A DNA stretch of 5,057 nucleotides from NCBI GenBank assembly GCA_937915735.1, contig CALGGS010000067.1, positions 1-5,057 of the forward strand. Reading direction: 5' to 3'. Positions 1 to 5,057 of this stretch are shown here, in pieces. A program made the position numbers and the translations under genes. Within the stretch, counting starts at the first letter, position 1. Each line of letters opens with the position of its first letter. The notes under the pieces are model-generated. The model had not been told where the DNA came from, ran no database searches, and worked only from the letters and a program-made list of their open reading frames with translations. This DNA comes from an uncultured Treponema sp. Its GTDB lineage: Bacteria; Spirochaetota; Spirochaetia; Treponematales; Treponemataceae.

Positions 1-2
1 CA

Positions 3-2567
3 ACCGCCGATGTTTCAAACGCTACGGTGAACATCGTGAAGAGCGAAGGCTGGCTCAACAGCGCCTACATCGTGTTTGAGCAGGTTGAGGGCGCGACGTA
101 CAAGGTTCTCTGCGATGATGTGGAAATCGACGCGCCGCTCATCCGCTACTACGACACCTACACATACTACGAACAGAGCGAAAACGCGGACCTGCAGGTG
201 ACATGGACGAAGAAGACGCTCTCGAAGGTTGTCCGTGCTGACGCTCTCGGTCTTGCCGCCGGTGAGCATACGATGAAGGTTTGTACGGTTGGGACTGAAA
301 ACACAAGCGAATACTCGACAGCATCGATGAAGGTAGTCGATCACGACAGAAGTGGATTCGCATTCGCTCCAAGTGCAACAACGACACCTGGCGCCTACAA
401 GGCGGACGGTACGCTCAAGGACAACGCAATCGTCATCTACCTCACTCAGGGAAACAAAAAGACTGTGACCGCCACAATCGGCGGGAAGTCATACACAGGC
501 ATTCAGGACATCACTCAGGCAATCAAGACGAAGAATACTTCAAATCCTGTTGATATCCGAATCATTGGAACCGTAAAAGCTGAAAGCAATGATCTTTCAT
601 GCGCTGACATGAAGTCAGCGTATGCGATTGGCGTGAAAGGCGCTTCCCAGGTGACAATCGAGGGTGTAGGACACGACGCTACACTGTACGGAGCTGGAGT
701 CGCAGCCTTCCAGAGCGAATATATCGAAGTCTCCAACCTTGGTCTCATGAAGTGGGGTGGCGGTAAGGACGGTGACGGAGTTTCTCTCAAAGCAGGAGAA
801 TACGCTTGGATTCACAACTGCGACTATTTCTACGGGGATGCAGGTAGCGATGGCGATCAGGTGAAGGGCGACGGCTCTATGGACTTGAAGGACGACCAGC
901 AATATACGACAATCGCTTACAACCACTTCTGGGATTCTGGAAAGATGTCTCTCTGTGGTATGAAGAGCGAGACAGGTCCGAACTACATCACATACCACCA
1001 CAACTGGTTTGACCACTCAGACTCACGACACCCTCGCATCCGCACGATGACAGTTCATGTCTACAACAACTACTTCGACGGAAACGCAAAATACGGCGTC
1101 GGAGTCACGACAGGGGCGAGCTGCTTTGTCGAGCAGAACTTCTTCCGAAACGCCCACGACCCGATGATGTCTTCAAAGCAGGGAACAGATGCGCAGGGGT
1201 CTGGAACTTTCTCAGGTGAAGCTGGTGGTGTCATCAAGGCCTACAACAACAAATTCGTTCAGAACAACACGAACGGCGTAAAATTCCAGTACATCACGAA
1301 CAAGTACGACTACACGAACAATAAGGAACTCGGCAAGTACAAGGAATGGTACGAGACCGTGGGAACAGACAACGGTGACGGAACTTGGACAATTTATGAC
1401 TCGAAGGTGACCGATACTGATGACGAAATCGCGGACAATTCCCTCATCGCTATCGAGGATGCTTCGAAGAAGGGAGCGTACTATCAGATTTCAAAGAGCA
1501 AAACAGGATTCTATATTGATGTCCCTGCGAATGTCACAAAAGTCATCGTAAAGGCAAAATGCGGTTCAAGCGACAAGACTGGGACGAGCGAGATGCTTTC
1601 TGTAAACGGCACTAAGACATCTATTGATTTATCTGCCGATTATAAAGAATATGAAACAGAAGTTTCTGTCACAACAGACACAACAATCGAAATCGCAAAT
1701 GTCAACTCAAGTTGCTCTATGAATGTAAAAGAAATCAAAGTCATCGCAACGAGCGGCTGGCAAACGAAACTCACTTCCGGCGCAGATTTGACGAACATCG
1801 ACGCTTACGAAGTCGACAACCGCTCCGACCAGGTTCCGGCAAACGTGACCACGAAATCTGGTGGCACACAATACTCCAACTTTGATGTTGCTCTCGGTGA
1901 CAGCGGAATGGGTGTCACTATCGCGCCGACAGAGCCTGAACAGGCAAAAGCGGATGTCTTGAAATATTCTGGCCGCCACGAAAGCGACTACTACTACAAC
2001 TTTGACAACTCCGTAGATGACGCAAGCTATGCGAAGAACGACACGCTGAACAATGAGCTTGTCGCCTACACGAGCGGCCTCACCGCCACCCAGGGCATTT
2101 CCGCAAGTTCATCATCTTCTGGTGACTCAAGTGACGACAGCGGAGACTCTGGAAATACGGAGACAAGCGGAAGTACGACAACGACAACGCCAGCCTCAAT
2201 TACTTATCCAACTACAACCTTGTTGGCTGGCTCATATTCAAGCAAATTTACAAATATTGGATTTAGTCTTGTAAATAATTCAAATTCTAGTTCTATTGCA
2301 GACAAACAGATTGATATTTACTATGGAGATTATCTTGCGTTCCATCTTGATTCAGCTTGCACTGTAGCTTGTACAACGGTTGGAAATAAAGGTTGTGCAA
2401 TTATTGGTTCTAATGGTACCGTATATAAAGATTTAGGAACTGACACAGGCTCATTCTCATTAAATCTTGCAAGCGGAGATTATTACATTACAACAGGAAC
2501 AGGAGTCCCAAGTGGAAAGTATACTCGCTTAAAACCGACTATTTCTATTACATACAGTACAGAATAA
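3..2567 (+). CDS. Secreted multidomain pectate lyase, polysaccharide lyase family 1 (5' end outside window)
   Basis: This enzyme probably cleaves polygalacturonate (pectin backbone) by calcium-dependent beta-elimination outside the cell. The frame is open to the window edge. A GTG at 27 has no ribosome site and lies inside a domain, so the true start and signal peptide are upstream. Numbering from base 3 (854 residues visible): residues 1-115 form an Fn3-like domain (GWLNSAYIVFE, then LGLAAGEHTMKV) common in rumen-type PL1 enzymes. The PL1 beta-helix starts near 119. Expected calcium ligands are present: D256 and D258 in KDGDG, and D290 and D294 in GDGSMDLK. The PelC lysine equivalent is K314 (GKMSLCG), and the catalytic arginine pair is R342 and R347 (SRHPRIR). 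Residues about 478-583 look like an inserted beta-rich domain. The usual PL1 tail (AYEVDNRSDQVPANV, YSNFD) follows at about 584-695. A Ser/Asp/Thr linker (700-736) leads to a 118-residue C-terminal beta-rich module. All catalytic residues are intact, so activity is expected. The family call is firm; exact substrate preference is inferred. Confidence 0.93.
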   Translation, partial: TADVSNATVNIVKSEGWLNSAYIVFEQVEGATYKVLCDDVEIDAPLIRYYDTYTYYEQSENADLQVTWTKKTLSKVVRADALGLAAGEHTMKVCTVGTENTSEYSTASMKVVDHDRSGFAFAPSATTTPGAYKADGTLKDNAIVIYLTQGNKKTVTATIGGKSYTGIQDITQAIKTKNTSNPVDIRIIGTVKAESNDLSCADMKSAYAIGVKGASQVTIEGVGHDATLYGAGVAAFQSEYIEVSNLGLMKWGGGKDGDGVSLKAGEYAWIHNCDYFYGDAGSDGDQVKGDGSMDLKDDQQYTTIAYNHFWDSGKMSLCGMKSETGPNYITYHHNWFDHSDSRHPRIRTMTVHVYNNYFDGNAKYGVGVTTGASCFVEQNFFRNAHDPMMSSKQGTDAQGSGTFSGEAGGVIKAYNNKFVQNNTNGVKFQYITNKYDYTNNKELGKYKEWYETVGTDNGDGTWTIYDSKVTDTDDEIADNSLIAIEDASKKGAYYQISKSKTGFYIDVPANVTKVIVKAKCGSSDKTGTSEMLSVNGTKTSIDLSADYKEYETEVSVTTDTTIEIANVNSSCSMNVKEIKVIATSGWQTKLTSGADLTNIDAYEVDNRSDQVPANVTTKSGGTQYSNFDVALGDSGMGVTIAPTEPEQAKADVLKYSGRHESDYYYNFDNSVDDASYAKNDTLNNELVAYTSGLTATQGISASSSSSGDSSDDSGDSGNTETSGSTTTTTPASITYPTTTLLAGSYSSKFTNIGFSLVNNSNSSSIADKQIDIYYGDYLAFHLDSACTVACTTVGNKGCAIIGSNGTVYKDLGTDTGSFSLNLASGDYYITTGTGVPSGKYTRLKPTISITYSTE
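1434..1754 (+). other. Segment encoding a probable extra beta-sandwich domain inserted in the PL1 module
   Basis: This segment encodes about 106 residues with alternating hydrophobic strands (GFYIDVPANVTKVIVKAK, then YETEVSVTTDTTIEIAN, then MNVKEIKVIA). It lies between the last recognisable beta-helix turns (GGVIKAYNNKF) and the conserved PL1 tail that begins around WQTKLTSGADL. The strand pattern resembles small carbohydrate-binding or adhesion beta-sandwiches, but I cannot name the family. My hand count gives about 38% G+C over 1501-1740, against about 50% in the catalytic core at 721-1020. The boundaries are approximate. Confidence 0.5.
2100..2564 (+). other. Segment encoding a low-complexity linker and C-terminal beta-rich accessory module
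   Basis: Bases 2100 to about 2210 encode a Ser/Asp/Gly/Thr-rich linker, including a five-Thr run written as alternating ACG and ACA codons. Linkers of this kind separate modules in secreted carbohydrate enzymes. The following 118 residues (from about 2211) read as a beta-sandwich with strands such as YLAFHLDSACTVACTTVG and the motif LASGDYYITTG, ending in a strand TISITYS. Similar terminal modules with an SG-YYI motif occur in rumen and Treponema pectinases and may bind substrate, but the role here is inferred. Three Cys residues lie close together in the first half. Base composition falls to about 35% G+C (hand count, 2221-2520), and codons end mostly in A or T, unlike the catalytic part. 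Confidence 0.55.
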
Positions 2568-2576
2568 CTTCCCTTT

Positions 2577-2602
2577 CCCCCGTGCAACACGGGGGATTTT
2601 TT
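2577..2602 (+). terminator. Rho-independent terminator of the pectate lyase gene
   Basis: A perfect 8-bp stem (CCCCCGTG pairing with CACGGGGG) encloses a 3-base CAA loop. It is followed by one A and six T, and begins 9 bases after the TAA stop codon. On the opposite strand the hairpin is not followed by a T run (AAAGGGAAG), so as an intrinsic terminator it serves only the + strand pectate lyase transcript, although it could still block the converging Smr transcript. Confidence 0.93.
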
Positions 2603-2617
2603 GTGTTTCCATTATCT

Positions 2618-3202
2618 TTATTTTATTATCACCCAAGTAGCGCCGTTTCCGCCCATGTTTCTGTCGGGGTGACCTGAGGAGCCTAAATTTTTGTTCTGTT
2701 CAATAAAAGTTCTGACCATCGGACCTAAAACAGGGTCGCTTCCATTTGAATGATTTCCCTTTCCGTGAATAATCAGAATTTTTTTAAGTCCGCGGCGAAC
2801 TGCATCATTTACAAACGAGGTGAGCCTGCTCCACGCTTCCTCCCGCGTCAGTCCGTGCAAATCAATTCTTGCTTCGGGTCTCATTGTGCGAAGATATTCC
2901 CTGCTTTCCATTTTTGCCCTCTCGGCATATTCATCAGCAGCCTTATCCTTGTCGGTGACGCCGTATCGGCGAAGCCAAAGCTCCATCGGATTTACAGTCT
3001 GTTTTGATTCCCGTTCCATCTGCTCTTCATAAGTTCTTCCCTCACTTTCCAGCCTTGCTCTTTTCCGAGCAGCCTTTTCTTCGGCAGTTGGAGCGTTTGC
3101 CATTTTGTGCGAAACCTGAGGAACACGGGCTTTCTCTTTAGAGCGCGTTTTTTCGCTTTTTTGCACATCGTCCCACTGTGCCAAAATATCACCAAAATCC
3201 AT
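2618..3202 (-). CDS. Smr-domain protein (putative nuclease of the SmrA/SmrB/MutS2-C type)
   Basis: This is a 194-residue cytoplasmic protein. Residues 110-194 form an Smr domain with its characteristic motifs: DLHGLT (114-119), the strand and loop IIHGKGN (144-150), a conserved His in SGHPDRN (178), and the closing GGNGATWVI (184-192). Smr domains are DNA or RNA endonucleases. E. coli SmrB cleaves mRNA at collided ribosomes, and MutS2 carries the same domain. Which substrate applies here is not visible. The N-terminal 110 residues are highly charged and probably helical (Lys/Arg/Glu-rich from about 14 to 66), an extension like those of stand-alone Smr proteins that bind partners. The ATG is well supported by a GGAG ribosome site (3209-3212) with a 6-base spacer. 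The gene starts only 13 bases after the stop of the BatD-like gene, so the two are probably cotranscribed. The MutS2 fusion is excluded because no ATPase region is present. Confidence 0.93.
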   Translation of the reverse strand: MDFGDILAQWDDVQKSEKTRSKEKARVPQVSHKMANAPTAEEKAARKRARLESEGRTYEEQMERESKQTVNPMELWLRRYGVTDKDKAADEYAERAKMESREYLRTMRPEARIDLHGLTREEAWSRLTSFVNDAVRRGLKKILIIHGKGNHSNGSDPVLGPMVRTFIEQNKNLGSSGHPDRNMGGNGATWVIIK

Positions 3203-3215
3203 AATTTACTCCATT

Positions 3216-4361
3216 CTATTCAAGCTCTATCAGATTATCATTTTTTGTCCAGCCTGAAAATTGCTCGCCTTCTACGAATGACCAGAAGGCCGTTTTTTCT
3301 TTAATTTTTACTTTTTCGCCGCCTTCGAATTTCTGACCGACAGCCTTGTCCTCTGGAACCTGCTTTACCTGTCCGCCGGCAAAAATCGCCTGTTTTTTTC
3401 CGAAATGCTTCTCAAAGAAAGAAAGTCTTGTGTTTCTTGCCAGCTTTTCGTATTTTTCCCGCTCAGAGACAAGATTTATCTGTTTTTTGCCAGTCGGTTC
3501 ATTTTCAGAATCAGGATTTTTAAATGCGTTTTCAAAAATATCATTCTGCCTGCCAGAAAAAAGTGACAAAGTCTTGTTTTCTGAAGGTTCATTTTGATTA
3601 GTCACGATGATTTTTACATTTTTTGGCTCTTCAAGCACTCTTTTCTCACCATTAAAAGTTACTGCCTCAACGGTGATTTCTGGAAGAGAATAAGCCCCAG
3701 ATTTTAAGATTTGCCATTCAAAGCGAGCAAGATTTTTTGTGTCATAAGAAAATTCCGTTAATTTTTCTTTTCCATTCGCAAAATCTGCCCTCTCAACCTC
3801 TCGAAAAATTGAATTCTTTGGGAGAGTCCATTTAAATGACAGGATTTGCACCGCATATCGTACATTCAGTAAAAAAGTGATTTTTTCGCCTTTTTTAAAG
3901 GTGTAAGTATTTTTATCCGTAAGATTTTTTTGATTTTTAAATTCTATTTCGAGTTTTGGCGAAATAAGGGCGGGATTTTCGTGCACAAAAACGCTTTCAA
4001 ACTCAAAATAATGATTTTTTCCGTTTATTTTTGCAAAAAGCGGGGGGATGTGGCTCTCTCCGCTTTCAGAAAAAGTAAACCACAGCGAAAGAAGAGTTCC
4101 CCTCTCCCCACGCTCAGAAACAAATTCTTCTTTTTTTGATGATGAAAACTTTACGCCTGAAGGAAGGTCTGGCAGTTCAATCTGAAGATTTTTCGGTTCG
4201 ACTCCGACAAGGGAAAGCTCATAGCAATTTTCCATCTGAGTAAAAAAAATTTCCGATCGAGGTAAAAGCTTTTTGTCAGAAAAATTGTCAGATGAAAAGG
4301 CAAAAAATGGCAGGAAGAGAAAAAAAACTGAAAATTTAAAAGACTTTTTGAAAAAAAACAT
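3216..4361 (-). CDS. Exported protein with BatD-like Ig domains and a C-terminal SH3-like domain
   Basis: This 381-residue protein has a signal peptide: Lys-bearing n-region (residues 1-9), hydrophobic FSVFFLFLPFFAF (10-22), and likely cleavage near S23-S24. There is no lipobox Cys. Two beta-rich repeats follow. The first (about 30-135) contains LPDLPSGVKF and SGESHIPPLFAKINGK. The second (about 145-255) contains FEWQILKSGAYSLPEITV. The pattern of long beta strands ending in 'G-x-x-x-(I/L)P-x-(I/L)' is typical of BatD (oxygen tolerance/aerotolerance) proteins. A charged linker (about 255-325) leads to a short SH3-like segment (KVKIKEKTAFWSFVEGEQ, then GWTKNDNLIEL). It probably acts at the cell envelope or in the periplasm. 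No membrane anchor is visible after the signal, and no vWA, MoxR or TPR partner gene is adjacent in the window. The BatD assignment rests on pattern and is moderate; a generic exported hypothetical protein is the alternative. No clear Shine-Dalgarno precedes the ATG. Confidence 0.7.
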   Translation of the reverse strand: MFFFKKSFKFSVFFLFLPFFAFSSDNFSDKKLLPRSEIFFTQMENCYELSLVGVEPKNLQIELPDLPSGVKFSSSKKEEFVSERGERGTLLSLWFTFSESGESHIPPLFAKINGKNHYFEFESVFVHENPALISPKLEIEFKNQKNLTDKNTYTFKKGEKITFLLNVRYAVQILSFKWTLPKNSIFREVERADFANGKEKLTEFSYDTKNLARFEWQILKSGAYSLPEITVEAVTFNGEKRVLEEPKNVKIIVTNQNEPSENKTLSLFSGRQNDIFENAFKNPDSENEPTGKKQINLVSEREKYEKLARNTRLSFFEKHFGKKQAIFAGGQVKQVPEDKAVGQKFEGGEKVKIKEKTAFWSFVEGEQFSGWTKNDNLIELE

Positions 4362-4376
4362 TTAAAATTACCATAC

Positions 4377-4392
4377 TTGTCGCTGGAGACAA
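4377..4392. repeat. Short inverted repeat TTGTC-N6-GACAA, possible operator
   Basis: A 5-bp perfect inverted repeat with a 6-base spacer sits on the proposed -35 of the + strand promoter and at the start of the - strand leader. Its position would suit a repressor site acting on both directions. The arms are short and could occur by chance in AT-rich sequence, so support is weak. Confidence 0.2.
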
Positions 4393-4396
4393 AAAA

Positions 4397-4405
4397 ATTA
4401 TATCA
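4397..4405 (-). promoter_or_regulatory. Extended -10 promoter for the BatD-like/Smr operon
   Basis: Read on the - strand this is TGATATAAT, a consensus TATAAT with the TGn extension. It lies about 36 bases upstream of the ATG at 4361, implying a leader of roughly 28 bases. The hexamer 17 bases further upstream (TATAGA) is a poor -35, which fits an extended -10 promoter. This is sequence-based only. Confidence 0.6.
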
Positions 4406-4430
4406 TAAAGCCAGAAAAATCTATAGAAAA

Positions 4431-4436
4431 GAGGAG
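4431..4436 (+). promoter_or_regulatory. Ribosome binding site GAGGAG deciding the flavin reductase-like start
   Basis: GAGGAG followed by six A bases precedes the ATG at 4443. It sets that ATG as the start, rather than the in-frame TTG at 4377, which would add 22 Lys-rich residues and would place the start codon inside the promoter. Confidence 0.88.
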
Positions 4437-4442
4437 AAAAAA

Positions 4443-4997
4443 ATGGAATTTGATTCAAAGCATGCAGTTATTGTACCGGAAGGCGTTTTTGTTATTGGTA
4501 CATTTGACGAAAATGGAGTTCCCAACGCAATGAATGCGGCCTGGGGAATTCAGTCTGATTACGAGAAAATCTCGCTTTTTCTTGCCCCTCACAAAACGAC
4601 TGAAAACTTAAAAAAGACGGGGGCTTTTACAATCGCTTTTGCGACAAAAAATACGGTCGAGATTTCTGATTATTTCGGAGTTGAATCAGGAAAAAATGTA
4701 AACAAAATCGAAAAGGCCGGAGTGCATGTTCACAAAAGCACTCATGTAAACGCACCAATCATCGAAGAATATCCTTTGGTTCTTGAATGTGAAGTCGAAG
4801 AATGGGACGAAAAAAAAGAAATGCTCACCGGAAAAATTGTCGCCGAGCAAGTTGACGAGTCAATCTTAACGGACGGAAAAATTGACCTTGGAAAGCTTCA
4901 GCCGATTATGTACGACGCTTCCTTTCATGTCTACCGTGTGATTGGCGAAATCGTCGGAAACGCCTTCAAAGACGGGCTTAAAATCAAAAATAAGTAA
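4443..4997 (+). CDS. Flavin reductase-like protein, FMN-binding split barrel
   Basis: This 184-residue cytoplasmic protein belongs to the flavin reductase-like family, which binds FMN and in characterised members transfers electrons from NAD(P)H to flavin or directly to a substrate. Recognisable family segments in order are: the first strands VFVIGTFDENG with PNAMNAAWG (27-35), the flavin-contact region HKTTENLKKTGAFTIAF (50-66), DYFGVESGKNVNKIEKAG (76-93), APIIEEYPLVLECEV (104-118) and GKIVAEQVD (130-138). Length and domain coverage fit a complete single-domain member. Members of this subgroup in anaerobes are often of unknown substrate, and that applies here. The start is set by GAGGAG six bases upstream. 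It is transcribed divergently from the BatD-like gene with only 81 bases between the start codons. No gene follows in the 60 bases that remain, and no convincing terminator is seen. Confidence 0.92.
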   Translation: MEFDSKHAVIVPEGVFVIGTFDENGVPNAMNAAWGIQSDYEKISLFLAPHKTTENLKKTGAFTIAFATKNTVEISDYFGVESGKNVNKIEKAGVHVHKSTHVNAPIIEEYPLVLECEVEEWDEKKEMLTGKIVAEQVDESILTDGKIDLGKLQPIMYDASFHVYRVIGEIVGNAFKDGLKIKNK

Positions 4998-5057
4998 GTT
5001 ATTAGCCCAAATATCGACTTTCGTCACTCACAAGAAAATTGTGTTTAAAATCGAAAA

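Larger units (their letters stand above)
4377..4406 (+). promoter_or_regulatory. Candidate sigma-70 promoter for the flavin reductase-like gene
   Basis: A -35 candidate TTGTCG (4377-4382, four of six consensus bases) and a -10 candidate TATCAT (4401-4406, five of six) are separated by 18 bases. Transcription would start around 4413, about 30 bases before the ATG. The -10 shares bases 4401-4402 with the opposite-strand TATAAT, so the two promoters probably compete. Confidence 0.45.

Noticed and set aside
27..29. GTG as the start of the pectate lyase gene
   Set aside because: The frame stays open to the window edge, no ribosome site precedes the GTG, and the Fn3-like domain begins at once with no signal peptide, so the gene starts upstream.
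615..1016. 133-residue open frame antisense to the PL1 domain
   Set aside because: Shadow of the well-supported pectate lyase, with no domain, ribosome site or promoter of its own.
2175..2189. ACGACA short tandem repeat in the linker
   Set aside because: Only two and a half 6-base units, and simply encodes a Thr run in a linker; any length change would stay in frame, so it is unlikely to be a switch.
2053..2274. Open frame overlapping the linker region of the pectate lyase on the + strand
   Set aside because: Its protein is Gln/Arg-rich low complexity generated by the repetitive linker codons in another frame; no ribosome site or domain is seen.
4377..4442. TTG start giving a 22-residue N-terminal extension of the flavin reductase-like protein
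   Set aside because: The extension is Lys-rich low-complexity sequence overlapping the promoter elements, and a strong GAGGAG site points to the ATG at 4443.
5029..5043. Hairpin CACAA-GAAAA-TTGTG after the flavin reductase-like gene as a terminator
   Set aside because: The stem is only 5 bp, mostly A-T, and only three T follow; too weak to call.

Overview
The window looks like a piece of chromosome from a pectin-degrading, host-associated spirochaete, most likely a gut or rumen Treponema. This is inferred from the combination of a large secreted PL1 pectate lyase built on the rumen-bacterial plan, AT-rich housekeeping genes with long A/T runs, and an exported BatD-like protein with an SH3-like tail. 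No rRNA, tRNA or other direct taxonomic marker is present, so the assignment is tentative.

Layout: (1) Bases 3-2567 (+) hold the 3' part of a large multidomain pectate lyase. Its start and signal peptide lie before the window. It ends at a strong intrinsic terminator (2577-2602). (2) Bases 2618-4361 (-) hold a probable two-gene operon read right to left: an exported protein with two BatD-type Ig-like domains and a C-terminal SH3-like domain, then, 13 bases later, an Smr-domain protein. This operon converges on the pectate lyase. (3) Bases 4362-4442 are a compact divergent promoter region in which the -10 elements of the two directions overlap. (4) Bases 4443-4997 (+) hold a 184-residue flavin reductase-like protein (FMN-binding split barrel). 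The last 60 bases contain no recognisable gene.

The pectate lyase would act outside the cell on polygalacturonate. The other genes have no evident link to pectin use: Smr proteins act on nucleic acids or stalled ribosomes, BatD-like proteins are envelope proteins, and the flavin reductase-like protein is a probable redox enzyme. The window therefore seems to be an ordinary junction between a carbohydrate-enzyme gene and unrelated genes. The most notable feature is the mosaic make-up of the pectate lyase: an extra beta-rich domain apparently inserted in the PL1 module and a C-terminal module are both clearly AT-richer than the catalytic core. I found no CRISPR array, insertion sequence, RNA gene or obvious new multi-gene system.
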